From: Stercorarius parasiticus | Lineage: Eukaryota; Chordata; Aves; Charadriiformes; Stercorariidae | NCBI GenBank assembly: GCA_013396915.1 | Contig: VWZL01000811.1 | Span: forward strand, 141,835 to 205,834 | Direction of reading: 5' to 3' | DNA: 64,000 nucleotides | Shown here: positions 50,823 to 62,849 of the stretch, one piece after another | Position numbering within the stretch: position 1 is the first letter of the stretch | Layout: each line of letters starts with the position of its first letter | Program-made: the position numbers and the translations under genes | The notes under the pieces: generated by a model | The model's database searches: none | What the model saw: only the letters and a program-made list of their open reading frames with translations | What the model was told of the DNA's origin: nothing

Positions 50823-52004
50823 GGTAGATAAGGGGAGAGCAATCGATGTCATCTACCTGGGCTTCTGCAAAGTGTTTGACACTGTCCTGCATGACATCCT
50901 GGTCTCTAAATTGGAAAGGCAGGGATTTGATGGATGGACCACTTGGTGGATAAAGAACTGGCCAGAGGGACGCACTCAAAGGGTTGTAGTCAACAGTTCT
51001 AAGTCCAAGTGGAAACCAGTGACGAGTGGCATTCCTCAGGGGTCAGTACTGGGACCGGTGCTGTTTAACATCTTTGTCAGCGACATGGACAGTGGGATTG
51101 AGTACACCCTCAGCAACCTTGCTGATGACACTAAGCCATGTGGAGCTGTTGACATGCTGGAGGGAAGGGATGCCATCCAGAGGGACCTGGACAGGCTTGA
51201 GGGGTAGCCCCATGTGAACCCCATGAAGTTCAACCAGGCCAAGTGCAAGGTCCTGCACCTGGGTCATGGCAATCCCAGGCACAAATACAGGCTGGGTGGA
51301 GAATGGCTTGAGGAGAAGGACTTGGGGGTGTTGGTGGATGAGAAGCTCAACATGAGCCAGCAATGCACATTTGCAGCCCAGAAGGCCAACCGCGCCCTGA
51401 TTTGCATCAAAAGAAGTATGGGCAGCAGGTCGAGGGAGGTGATTCTACCCTTCTACTCCACTCTGGTGACACCCCACTGGAGTACAGCATCCAGCTCTGG
51501 AGTCCTCAGCACAAGAACGACATGGACCTGTTGGAATGGGTCCAGTGGAGGGCCACGAAGATGATGAGAGGGCTGGAGCACCTATGCTATGAGGACAGGC
51601 TGAGAGAGTTGGGGTTGTTCAGCCTGGAGAAGAGAAGGCTCCGGGGAGACCTTATAGGAAGCTTCCAGTACCTAAAGGGGGCTTACAGGAGAGACGGGGA
51701 GGGATTCCTTATCGGGAAGTGGAGCGACAGGACAAGAGGCAGGGGTTTCAAACTGAGAGAGGGGAGATTTAGATTCGATACTGGGAAGAAATTCTTTCCT
51801 GTGAGGGCGGTGAGACATTGGAACAGGTTGCCCAGAGAAGCTGTGGATGCCCCATCCCTGGAAGTACTCAGGACCAGGCTGGATGGGGCTTTGAGCAGCC
51901 TGGTCTAGTGGGAGGTGTCCCAGCCCATGGCAGGGGGGTTGGAACTAGATGATCTTTAAGATCCCTTCCAACACAAACCATCCTATGATTCTATGATTCT
52001 ATGT
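50823..52004 (+). mobile_element. young CR1 LINE, 5'-truncated (~1.2 kb)
   Basis: Sense CR1 starting inside the RT ('ggtagataaggggagagc') and continuing to the repeated tail 'ctatgattctatgattctatg'. The RT fragment includes the [17 protein letters not shown] motif and LADDTK, the active-site Asp pair, with L where most CR1 elements have F. Lesions: an in-frame TAG at 51205-51207 and a 1-bp deletion near 51475 that moves the C-terminal domain (51363-51908, 181 codons including an out-of-frame start) to another frame. The deletion is also present in the 35-kb copy. The C-terminal domain and 3' UTR are otherwise intact and almost identical to that copy. ORF1 and the endonuclease are missing, so it is not autonomous. 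Confidence 0.96.
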
Positions 52005-53467
52005 AGGTTAATTTGGATCAAGGTGTCTATGGATTGTATTTGATACAGCAAACCTCTGACAAGGATTACTTTTTCCAGTGACAGAACACCAAAACTGTAA
52101 TATATCACACTGTTTTTATTAACTTTTTGTTAGTCAAACAGAACCAGGACTGAGAAAGACCTGAAAACCTATAGGTTTTCAGTTTTTTCTCATCACCGTA
52201 TGGTTAAAAATGTAACCTGAAGAAACATAAAATGCAAATTTACTGCTGGAAGAAAACGTCACTTATATGTGTTCTCCTTTGGGACATTACTGGTTGCCAT
52301 ACTCTCTCTACCTCATGCCTTCCTCTGATGGGAAGGCAGCTACCCTGTTCATACTACCTGTCCCAGCCTCTTATTCATTATGCTGGACTTCTCTATTCCC
52401 TTTCACAGCTCTCTAGCCACTATATTCTCCCTTATAGCGACCTTTTTTGGTGTCTTTCTGCTTTGCTATCAGTCTTCTCAATACATCATTCTGGATTCTC
52501 ATAAACTCTCGGCTATTGCTGCGCATTCCGTCTCAGCATCTGTGTCCCTTTCTCCACAGCTTTCAAAACAAAGGTCAATGTTGAGAGGCATTGCCCAGAA
52601 AACAGAACCAGATTATTAAGTATCATCTTTACATAGAAAACTGAGTATTTTTTGCTGTATAATATGCAAGTTAGCAATTTTATTCGTAAGAGAATTTTAT
52701 TGGGAGCATTCTTTGACTGAGTGATAATTTAGTCTCTCCACTTCAGATCCTAAAAAGTGACTGATTTTACCTTTTGCTGCCATAAGTAATTATATTAATT
52801 CCATTGCTATGACATCTCATTTCACTTTCTGCAGATGAGAACAGTACCAAACTTCCACTGAGATGCAGGGAGCTTTATTACATACTCACATGAGAAGACC
52901 CAATTTCCTTAATAGGATCTTCAAAATCATATACTACTCAGGAAAAGAATTTCAAGCAATTCCAAAGTAGGCAATTAAAAGCAAATTTGAGCAAATATTC
53001 ATTTTAAATCTTGCAGTGGGATAAAAAGCCTTGCTTTGGTCAGACATGTAGTCCAGTGATCTCCAAAGCAGAGATACAATAACTGTTCAAGGATAAACGA
53101 CAACACTACATGAACAGGCAGCCTGTAATAAAAATAGATTATCAACTCCATGAAATACATAGGAAAGATCAATGAAAAGTCCATGAACTAAAGAACTACA
53201 TTTTGCACCAACTGAAACAATCTTCAGTTTTGATCCAAGCATGGCACATAGCAATAGCTTACCCTTCAGGTAATAAAGGCATGAAATATATCCTCACCCA
53301 CCCAAAGATGAAAGAATATTATGGAAAGAGCTTTGTGATTATTCAGTACAAAGTATACTATGTCATAAAAATATGCCTGTGCTTCTTGCAAAACTTTTTC
53401 TGTATTATATGGAAAGCAAACACTATGAACCTAAGCTGTGCAGATAAATCATACAGTAAAGATCTAA
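52005..53467. other. AT-rich non-coding DNA
   Basis: No gene recognised. Frames of up to 104 codons are unsupported. The last of them runs into the following CR1. Confidence 0.45.
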
Positions 53468-54589
53468 CCTTGACTTCAGCAAGGCTTTTGACACAGTCTT
53501 CCACAGCATCCTCATAGGGAAGCTTAGGAAGTGTGGGTTAGATGAATGGACAGCGGGGTGGATTCAAAACTAGTTGAAAGATAGAGCTCAGAGGGTCGTG
53601 ATTAGGGCCACAAAGCCTAGTTGGAGGTCAGTAACAAGTGGTGTTCCTCAGGGGTGAGTACTGGGTCCAGTCCTGTTCAATATATTCATCAATGACCTGG
53701 ATGAAGGGATAGAGTGCACCCTCAGCAAGTTTGCTTACGATACAAAGCTGGGAGGGGTGGCTGACACACTGGAAGACTGTGCTGCTATACAGCAAGACCT
53801 GGACAGGCTGGAGAGTTGGGCGATGAGAAACTTTATGAAATTCAACTAGGGCAAGTGTAGGGTGCTGCACCTGGGGAGGAATAACCCCATGCACCAGTAC
53901 AGGTTGGGGACTGACCTGCTGGAGAGCAGCTCTCTGGAAAGAGACCTGGGAATCCTGATGAACAAGGACCCTTGTGCCCTTGTGGCCAAGGCGGCCAATG
54001 GCATCCTGGGGTGCATCAAGAAGAGTGCCGCCAGCAGGTCAAGGGAGGTCATCCTCCGCCTCTACTCTGTACTGGTGAGGCCGCACCTGGAGTACTGTGT
54101 CCAGTTCTGGGCTCCCTGGTTCAAGAAAGACAGGGAACTGCTGGAGAGGGTACAGCAAAGGGCTACAAAGATGATTAGGGGACTAGAGCATCTCTCTTAT
54201 GAAGAAAGGCTGAGGGATTTGGGTCTTTTTGATCTGGAAAAAAGACAACTGAGGAGGGATCTTATCAATGCTTATAAACACTTAAAGGGTGGGTGTCAGG
54301 AGGATGGGACCAGGCTCTTTTCAGTGGTGCCCAGTGACAGGACAAGAGGTAATGGGCACAAACTTGAACTTCCACCTAAACATGAGGAGGAACTTCTTTA
54401 CTTTGAGGGTGGCAGAGCACTGGAACAGGCTGCCCAGAGAAGTAGTGGAGTCTCCATCTCTGGAGACGTTCAAAACCTGCCTGGTCGCATTCCTCTGCAA
54501 ACTGCTCTAGGTGACCCTGTTCTGGCAGGGGGGTTGGACTAGATGATCTCCAGAGGTCCCTTCCAACCCCTATCATTCTGTGATTCTGT
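53468..54589 (+). mobile_element. CR1 LINE, 5'-truncated, second avian subfamily
   Basis: Sense CR1 from the RT block 'ccttgacttcagcaaggcttttgac' (DFSKAFDTV) to the tail 'tcattctgtgattctgta'. The RT motif [17 protein letters not shown] is present. The active site reads FAYD where FADD is expected, so one catalytic Asp codon has become Tyr. At least three stop codons interrupt the RT. A 226-codon frame (53862-54542) covers the C-terminal domain ([36 protein letters not shown]), then leaves frame about 'gggcacaaacttgaact', after which the ancestral frame continues in 54289-54510 ([17 protein letters not shown]). The tail gattctgt and the wording [16 protein letters not shown] set it apart from the 35/51-kb subfamily. 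Confidence 0.95.
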
Positions 54590-55799
54590 AATATATCATA
54601 CTGCTGACAATTTTGGATTAAAAAGGCTGCAAAGGCTTCATTGCTGGTCCTATAGAGGTAGCTTCACCACTTTCTTTTGTGCTCCTTGTTCCATATTTTG
54701 AAAATGCTCTTAAGAAAACCTTAAAGATCTCATTGCATGTGCCTCCTTACCTATGCATCTAATATTTGCCTTAGCACGGTAAATGAAAAGTCATTTTGCA
54801 GTTTTGACAGGGTTACCTACACTCCAGGCACCTTTCTTCCTCTCTTTAAAGGACAAGGGGAAAGGAAAACAGTAATTCAAGAAACAGCTGATCGAATAAT
54901 CGAAGCACTATCTCAAAAGACAAAACAAAGACAGCACCACAGAGCAACAAAACCCTTTCTATGATCAAATTTATTTTGGCAATTATTACTGCTCCCCTTC
55001 TTTTTCCGAATGGGAGGAATGACAGAGGGGCCTGCAATTACCCTTGCTGTATAGACTTGAATAGTATAGGAAGGGAAGTTACATTTCTTCTATGATTTGG
55101 ATTTACCTTTATGTTTACAGGAAGCCAGCCATAAAAAGCTAGGTGCAATGCAAAGATAAGCAGAACAAGAAGCTCAACCCCACTTGAAAATCTGGGGAAA
55201 TAATCTTCTCTGAGTAAGGTTGGCATGATTGACAAGAGGACTTTTACACTGAGTAACAGGGAAAAGGTTGAGATAAACCTGTAATTTCATACCTAATACA
55301 CAAGAGAAGGTAAATCAGGAAGATAAGAGTACAGCAATAGGTAAATCAAATCAGCAGGCAGAGGATGGAAAGCAAGGGGAAAGTCCTAATAAGAATGAGA
55401 AAAGCAGTCAGGTATGAAAAAGAAGTAATTGATTGTGCCTTATACAGCTAGAATTTAAAGTGTAAACACTCAGAAGCAACCAAAATGTGATCAAGGCATT
55501 TGCATGCTTGGATTCATTAATGGGCAAGGCTTCAGAACAGATTTTTAAGGAAAGAATAATTACTATACAGGTAAACTGCAAACAAAACAAATTATAACAT
55601 AGGATCTATAAGAATTCTATCAGTTTTACCCAATATCCTTCTCTAATAACAGCACTGATTTTACAGACAATGTCTTCTAGCTAGATTAAGTAAAACAATT
55701 GATATATGGAAATTTATACGCAGTGTGGGATGAATGATCGAGTACTACAAGGGCAAACCAAAATGAGATTGTAGTAAGTACTGATAAAATGAGTTTAAG
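54590..55799. other. AT-rich non-coding DNA
   Basis: No gene or clear repeat recognised. Confidence 0.45.
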
Positions 55800-55995
55800 A
55801 CTGGCATGAGAACATTAGGGAGGTCCCACACAGACTAGTGCTTGGACCAATATTGTTTAATATTTTTACTGATAATGCTGGAACAAATATCAGAAGTTTG
55901 ATGCTGAAATAAATTCATCACAATGCAAGTAATGGCACTGTAAAATGCCTAAGAAGAATGACCTTGAGGTCTGGATTAGAAAAATGGAACGAATC
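55800..55995 (+). mobile_element. very old CR1 fragment (RT region)
   Basis: The order 'ggaggtcccacacagactagtgcttggaccaatattgtttaatatttttactgataatgctgg' corresponds to the CR1 RT stretch that normally encodes [19 protein letters not shown]. About 130 bp further on, 'aaaatgcctaagaagaatgac' is less certain. It is broken by stops and heavily diverged. The limits are approximate. Confidence 0.55.
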
Positions 55996-58900
55996 AATAT
56001 AAAAATCATGATATCACGGAGTTAGAGACTAACATAAAACTCCATAGTATACTGGCAGCTCGTCAGTTAATTGAGGTGAAGATGGGTCTGAATGCACTGG
56101 TAAAACACAGATGTGAAAGAGGAAAATAAACTCCTTAAACATATCAGGCAAGACATTACAACACTGCTGAACAGCTAGCACAGTTGTATATCTTATATAG
56201 AAACTGGAATTGATATCACATACATTAAAGAGTGAAACAGAAAACAGAATACATGCAGAGAAAAGAACTGGGAGATGGTACTCACAGAATACGTGGAAGC
56301 AAGTTTTGCTTGTTTCCCATAGCAAAATAAAATCAAAGAGAATTCATGTCTGCTCCCCATGGAAAGTTCAAGGAAGGTAAGCCCACCATGAAAAATAACT
56401 ACTTGCACAAAAATAAATAGATATAAGAAAGAAATGGACAAATTTACACTCAAAACTGAAGATTCCTACATGTTAAAGCAATCAAGTCCTGAAACAGCCT
56501 TTCCAATGGGAGTATCAGAGGCAAGAAAACATAAGCTGTTTTTCATACAGACTTCGATAAGTTTAAGAAAGAGCTTAGATGGCACAGTGCCTTCAACAGC
56601 AGAAAACTGCTCAGTGATGCAGGAGGTTTCTTATAGTCCTAGGAAACCTGTTTTTTTTCCCCTTGGGTTCAACAGCTCGTAAAGAATTTGGACTTCCACT
56701 CTTTCCCTTCCAGCTGATCCCTGTTACAACTTATTGGCTGTGAAAAAGAAGTCCCTGAGACAGTACAGAATATGACCACCAAGAGCCACAGTGATTAACG
56801 CCAGAATGAGGAGGAAATAAGAACCCAGCAATGTGCTTTGCACTTCATCCTGCAGATGTGGACTGACCCAAGCAGGTTATACCCCAGATGGGACTTGCCT
56901 GACCGAGAAAGTGACAGGCATGTCACCCCAGACACAGAGTTCTGGTTTGACTAAGTTTCACGTGAGACTCTGGAAAAAACGTTGGTCCAAAAACAGCACC
57001 AGAGGAAAACAGCTGTGGACAAAGGGGAATGTGATTGCCCCTTTTAGCAGCAGCAACATTACATCAGCTTAACTGCAATGTCAAATCTAAACATGTGCTG
57101 AATGTGGGCTAATTCAGTGCAAGACCAGCTTGGGTGGCTCTGCTTGGTGCTTACAGCAGTGGAGCTCTGGGCAGTGTTAGCTGAAAAGTCACTGCTCAGT
57201 CCAGCTGAGATTGATAGCTGATCCCAGCAATCTTGGTGCAGATCTAGCTGCAGTGAAGACACGCCTGAAGATGAAGATCCTTGGCTGAGTGTGATGACTT
57301 TTGGGCATGGAGGTGAAGAGGCTGAAGATGCAAAACTAAACTCTGAATCTCAGACACCACTTTTTTTTCTCAGCTAGGCCACAGCCACATAAATCCACTT
57401 CTCTAGAACACATAGATCATAGCTTTTGGTGTTGTAATAAAAGCTGTATACAGCCCCTTTTTCTTTCTAAAAGCTTGTAGCTCACCTTTCAGATACACAT
57501 TATCACATAATCCTTAAACCCATCTACCAAAGCAGCAGTGGGCTTCTGAAATGGAATTAGTCCTTTTTTCTGCTTTTTTAACACATTGTTTTGACAAGAG
57601 GCAATTTCTGAATTGAAAAGAAAGTGATTTCAAAATTAAATAAAACATTTTTCCCCGGTCCCATATTTCATAAAGGCACGAACGTTTAGATGCAGTGCAA
57701 GGGTTTACCTAAAATTTCCATTTCTCTTTACTCCCACAAGGCCCAAGATAAACAGTACTCTAATAAAAGTTGATAGCATGGGCTCTGTTCAAGTGAAACC
57801 ACTTTATAACTTGACCAAGTGTGTTCTCTGCCAGGAAATGATTGCTTTTCCAGTTCAACCCAAGAATGTTGCTCTGCCTTATGTCTGCTGGCAACAACTT
57901 CGCTGTTTATGGTTGGGCTAAAAAAAGGAGGATTCAAAGGCTAAGTTTAGGCCTCAGATAATGGTGCTAGGATTAAGATGTGGTCCTAGATTTTACCATA
58001 CCTGTCATACTGGTTTGTGAGGATGAGCAGACAAACAAGGAACATACCACAACAAGTTACATCACCTCCTAAGCTTCTGTTTTTCATCACCTTATACTTA
58101 TTAACTACATCTCAATTCAAAAAAATCAGATCTACAATACTGAAACTACAAGCAGGTATGATTTATTTAACTTCCTATAGAAAGTTGACAATATCACATA
58201 CACTTACGTCAAAGCCACTGTATCACAGATTTCTTGAAGGAAATATCCTTGTATCTTACTGCAGAAGATCCTTCCTGATGAGTGCAATGCAAAACCAGCA
58301 CTGTAATTGGTAAATATCTTGCAAGATACCACAGCATTTACCTTTAAGGAAGAGAAGGAGTTTGGTTCCTCCCAAAAGAGAAAGCCATTCAAGCCACGTA
58401 AGAAGTACTGCTGCAGGTCACCATGCAGCGCTCTCACCAGGGAGACTTTGTGGTGGAACATGCTTCTAGCATTCCATGTATGTCTAACACAGAGAGTGAA
58501 AACTAAAATCAAACTATCCCCTTATCCTGCACTCAAAAGTAAAGTGCCCTAACATTAAGCTACATACTGTAAATGCATTCATGGGAATTTCCCAGGCTTA
58601 AGCAATTATGAAGAAAACCTAGTATAGGTCAGAGTGTTAAAGAGTTACACTTCACTGCCTGAAACTCTCTGTAATCATCAAACAGCCTACACAGTCACAC
58701 TCCATTTATTGTTCTATCCGTACATTGACTTATTCACTTGGAGAAAAAAATCATATATTTTTTTTCAAGAATAAAATCCTGTTGCAGGCAAAACTGTCTA
58801 AAGTTGGGGAATTTTACTTCAGTTGCCATGCAACACAAACCTCTGATCACTGATTTGAGCATTGAGAAAAGAGACATAAACTATTAAGCAAATTCTTACA

Positions 58901-59115
58901 TAAAGAAATATCCTCTTTCTTCCCCAGTCTCAATTTACCTAATTTTCACAAAAAGTTAAACTCAATCCATTCACATGGCTCTGGCAAAGCAACAGGCAAT
59001 ATAGGAAGTTGGAGGGCTGCACATAATGGATTTTGTCTCCTACCCTGTGCTTAGGATTTCTGCTGCCATACACTTAATAGTTTGTTGCAGCTTCACATGG
59101 TTTCTACCCTTCTGT
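55996..59115. other. AT-rich non-coding DNA
   Basis: No gene recognised. The piece 56500-56600 ('cataagctgtttttcatacagacttcgataagttt') could be another scrap of an old CR1 3' end, but this is too weak to annotate as such. Confidence 0.4.
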
Positions 59116-59262
59116 TCCTTGGTGCCCCAGCAAGGGCCACCTGTGGGCTGCAGTGCCTCAAGAGTGTTCCTGACCTAGCCTGGGTTGCCTGTGGGCTGGT
59201 GTCTTTTGGGAGTGTCCCACTCCAGTGTGGGCCACCTGTGGGTTACCCAGGAGTGTTGCCCC
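59116..59262 (+). repeat. 47-48-bp minisatellite (about 3 units)
   Basis: Units begin gggccacctgtggg (59134), gggttgcctgtggg (59182) and gggccacctgtggg (59229), each followed by a block ending in 'gagtgt-cc'. Lengths are 48, 47 and a partial 34 bp. A degenerate partial unit precedes at 59116. It is GC-rich compared with the surroundings. Confidence 0.88.
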
Positions 59263-59555
59263 CGCCTACTTACAGCCTGTAACATATGTACTTTCAACCT
59301 ATTGCTCCCACCCCTGTAAAACACATCTTTGACACTAGGTTACACAAATTAACACCATAATAGTCTGAATATATTTTCACTAAAGACCTTTTGGAGCAGA
59401 ATAATTTCAGGAGGGAATGCCAGAACAGTTGCAAGAACACTGATGGATGAAAGAAATAGTCATCAATAATGCAGCTATGGAAAATTTCGATGGATATGTG
59501 CAAGCAAGAAGGGTAGAGTAGGGGGAAAACAGCTTAAATGAACATCTACAAAGAA
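59263..59555. other. non-coding DNA
   Basis: Nothing recognised between the minisatellite and the following CR1. Confidence 0.45.
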
Positions 59556-59993
59556 AAGCAAGATGATCAGAGGGCTGGAACACCTCTCCTATGAACACAG
59601 GCTGAGTGAGTTGGGGTTGTTCAGCCTCGAGGAGAGAAGGCTCCAGAGAGACTGTAAAGCAGCATTTCAGTACTTAAAGGGGGCCTACAGGAAAAATGGA
59701 GAAGGACTCTTTAGCAGGGAGTGGAGCGATAGGACGAGGGCTAATGGTTTTAAACTGAAAGAGGGGAGATTTAGATTAGATATGGGGAAGAAATTCTTTC
59801 CTGTGAGGATGGTGAGACATTGGAACAGGTTGCCCAGAGCAGCTGTGGATGCCCCATCCCTGGAAGTGTTCAAGATCACGTTGGGTGGAGCTTTGAGCAG
59901 CCTGGTCTAATGGAAGGTATCCCTGCCCAGTGGAGGGAATTGGAACTATATGATCTTAAGTTTCCTTCCAACTCTAACCATTCTATGATTCTA
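59556..59993 (+). mobile_element. CR1 LINE, short 3' fragment
   Basis: Sense CR1 that covers the last third of ORF2 (frame 59563-59910, [18 protein letters not shown] to LGGALSSLV), the 3' UTR and tail (accattctatgattcta). The 115-codon frame is intact across the C-terminal domain. The sequence is close to the 35/51-kb subfamily (EGRFRLDMGKKFFPVR) but clearly diverged from it. It is heavily 5'-truncated (only about 0.44 kb). Confidence 0.95.
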
Positions 59994-62394
59994 AGATGTG
60001 AACATCTAAATTGAAATGTCCTGTTACTAGGCTGTCACAAAAATTATTTTATAACTGAACCTCTTATATACGAGGCTCAGTTGTTAAAATAATTCCCTCG
60101 CAGTAGGCTTACCTTCACAGCCTGAGTGAAAAAGCCAAGAATAATTACAGACCTTTCAACAGTTTCCAATAGCTTCAGCAGGGAAAGCAGAGCAGAGTGA
60201 GCTTTCCGTCCCCACAGCTCTTCAGGTCACACTCAACTACTCACAGATGAAGCAGATGTGCAAGTCTATCCCTGGAAAGAAACACTTCCTACAATTTAAT
60301 ACAGCTGCAGAAAGACATGTGAAACCATGCCTCATTAACAATTTATCCATAAATGCGAACACTATCAGAAGTAGTCTAGAGTTGTATTAAATCAAAAAGG
60401 GCCAGAATACCATTATGACAAATCTGTACCAAGTTATAGAATTGACCTGGTTTATAACAACTATGTTTACAATGACATAGCACCAGAAAAAAGTCACCTA
60501 GATTCTTCAAGTACTAGCATGAAGAACATAACATACATTTGGGAGAAGAATGTGTAACACACAACTCAAACGAACACCAGCCTTCTTAAATTGATACTTG
60601 AAGGCCTTCATTTAGCTTAAACAGTTTACTTCCAAGTCCTTCTGCATTACTCAAGTTGGCAATGCAGACTACGCCTGGGAAGCTACCCTCATGTAGGAAT
60701 AGGAGAAGGACTTTTTTTAAAACAAGCTCTTAGACACACTTCTGCCAGTATCTTGTCTCAGTTGTTACTAGAATTTTTGAATTGTTTGCAACATAAGGCT
60801 TTTTATTGCAAATGAAGAACAGGCATAAAATAACTTTGGATAAAAAGACTATTTGTTGAATGAAGAAATATTGTAGTCTTAACCTAAGGAGCTCAGGATT
60901 TAGCACCAAGCAGTAGGCAAACTGCACAATATCTTCAGAGAAAGGAAGATGTAGAGACCTAAAAGAAGCACAACTGCCAGAGGAATTATTACATAAACTC
61001 CAGTTTTCTAGAGGGTTTTACATACAGAATAACTGGACAAAATGAAATGAGACTTTCTCAAGCACAGGGACAAAAATATAGCAAAAAATATACTTGCAGG
61101 GGGAAAGAAAAACAGCAGAGTAGTAATATAATACTGACATTTTAGAGACATGAAGGTAAAGGCAGAAGAAATAATACCTCTAGTGTATGAGGGGCTTTTA
61201 AGGCAAACAGAATATTCAATCTAATTTTTTTAAAAAGCCACTTAATGGACTCATGAAACAGTGGAAACTACATAATCTTAAAATTCAACATCTTCTAAAG
61301 ACAGAATGCAGCAATATCTCTGGAATGTGATGCAGAGGAAGACCAGAAAAGATTTAAAGCCAAAACTGAGGAGAGGGGGAAAAGAAAGAGGAAGAGAAAG
61401 AGGGCTGTGAAGAGAAATTACAAGGATTTAAGAGGGAAAAATGAGGCCTTATTTTAGACAGTTGGCAAGGGCAGCAGGTTAGCCATAAGAGATGTCAGAA
61501 ACTTTGTTTTGGAAACAGAAGCAATCTGATCTGATGACCATATTAACAATACTAGCAAATAGAAATACTTAGAAAATAGGTACGTTTCTTAACCAGAAAA
61601 ATGAGTGAAAGTTTCGAGAGTATTTCAACAGAGCCTTGCGATACATGAGGATTTTTAGTTTATTTTTTTTAAAAAAAGGTATTGACATAAATATGACTGG
61701 GTTAGTTGTTGAAAAACTGGACCTTGTTGCTCTATGACTACTCACAGTTGAGTCACAGGCAACTTCCATAAGGTCAGAGTCAGTACAAAAACCTGTGGTT
61801 ATAGACATCCTACTTAATCTCAACTTCTTACTGATGTTAGGCTTTACAACAAACTTACATTGTTGGAGCCTGATGGTTGTTGCAGTCAAGCACTACACAT
61901 CCATCTATACAGTCCTGATTTCTGCAGCCAGTAAACATATAAGGATATTGCTGCCTGTACACCTAAAGGACTTACCAAAAGTGGGTGGCACAATAATTTC
62001 TGTTAGAAAATGAACAGCTGAAACAGCATATATATACTGTATTAGTGCCTATATAGCACATGGGAGTTACCACGTTCACGTATTCCTCCCAGGTGTAGGA
62101 TGCTCAGCTTCCTCAGGTTCTATGAAAGCAGATTATTATTTCTCCAATTAATGGATATAGAAATATTCCCAAGGTAAGAATTTGTGCCTGGTGTGAGCTA
62201 CACCATGATGATGCTGGGGTCTATATTTCATCCACAAATACAGTATGTGCTATAAACAACTGCTATGTCACAGAAGCCATAAACATTAGCCTAAAAGCAG
62301 CTATGCAAAGCCGAGGAAGGAAAGCAGAAAAAAAACTTCTTGGAAGAAGAAAACATCCAATAAATTTGGTAAGGTATTTCTTGTGCATTTGACA
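59994..62394. other. AT-rich non-coding DNA
   Basis: No gene recognised. Contains a purine-rich tract at 61368-61415 (gaggagagggggaaaagaaagagg...). Confidence 0.45.
61368..61415 (+). repeat. purine-rich tract
   Basis: Almost all A and G over about 48 bases, interrupted by 'ctgt'. Confidence 0.75.
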
Positions 62395-62849
62395 GGTGCT
62401 GGAACGTGTCCAAAGAAGAGCAACGAAGCTGGTGAAGGGTCTAGAATACAAGTCTTATGAGGACTGGCTGAGGGAATTGGGGTTGTTTTTCTAAAGAAAC
62501 AGGGGCTGAGGGGAGACTTTATTGATGTCTACAACTACCTGAAAGGAGGTTCTAGAGAGGGGGGGCGTCGGTCTCTTTTGCCAAGTAACAAGTGATAGGA
62601 CAAGAGGAAACGGCCTCAAGTTGCATCAGGAGGGTTTAGATTGGATATTAGGAAAAATTTCTTCACGAAAAATGTTGTCAAGCATTGGAACAGGCTGCCT
62701 GGGGAAGTGGTTGAGTCATCCCTGAAGGTATTTAAAAGATGTGTAGATGTGGCTCTTAGAGACATGGTTTAGCGTTGGACTTGGTAATGTCAGGTTTATG
62801 GTGGGACTCAATGATCTTAAAGGTCTTTTTGAACCTATATGATTCTACA
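62395..62849 (+). mobile_element. CR1-like LINE 3' fragment, different subfamily
   Basis: Sense fragment. Blocks: 'gtgctggaacgtgtccaaagaagagcaacgaagctggtgaag', 'gaggactggctgagggaattggggttg', 'gataggacaagaggaaacgg', 'cattggaacaggctgcctggggaagtggttgagtc', and the 3' region 'tggactcaatgatcttaaaggtcttttt..aacctatatgattctac'. The 3' UTR wording (ttaaaagatgtgtagatgtggc, gacatggtttagc) differs from the other CR1 copies here. The frame is broken and there is no long ORF. About 0.45 kb remains. Confidence 0.88.
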
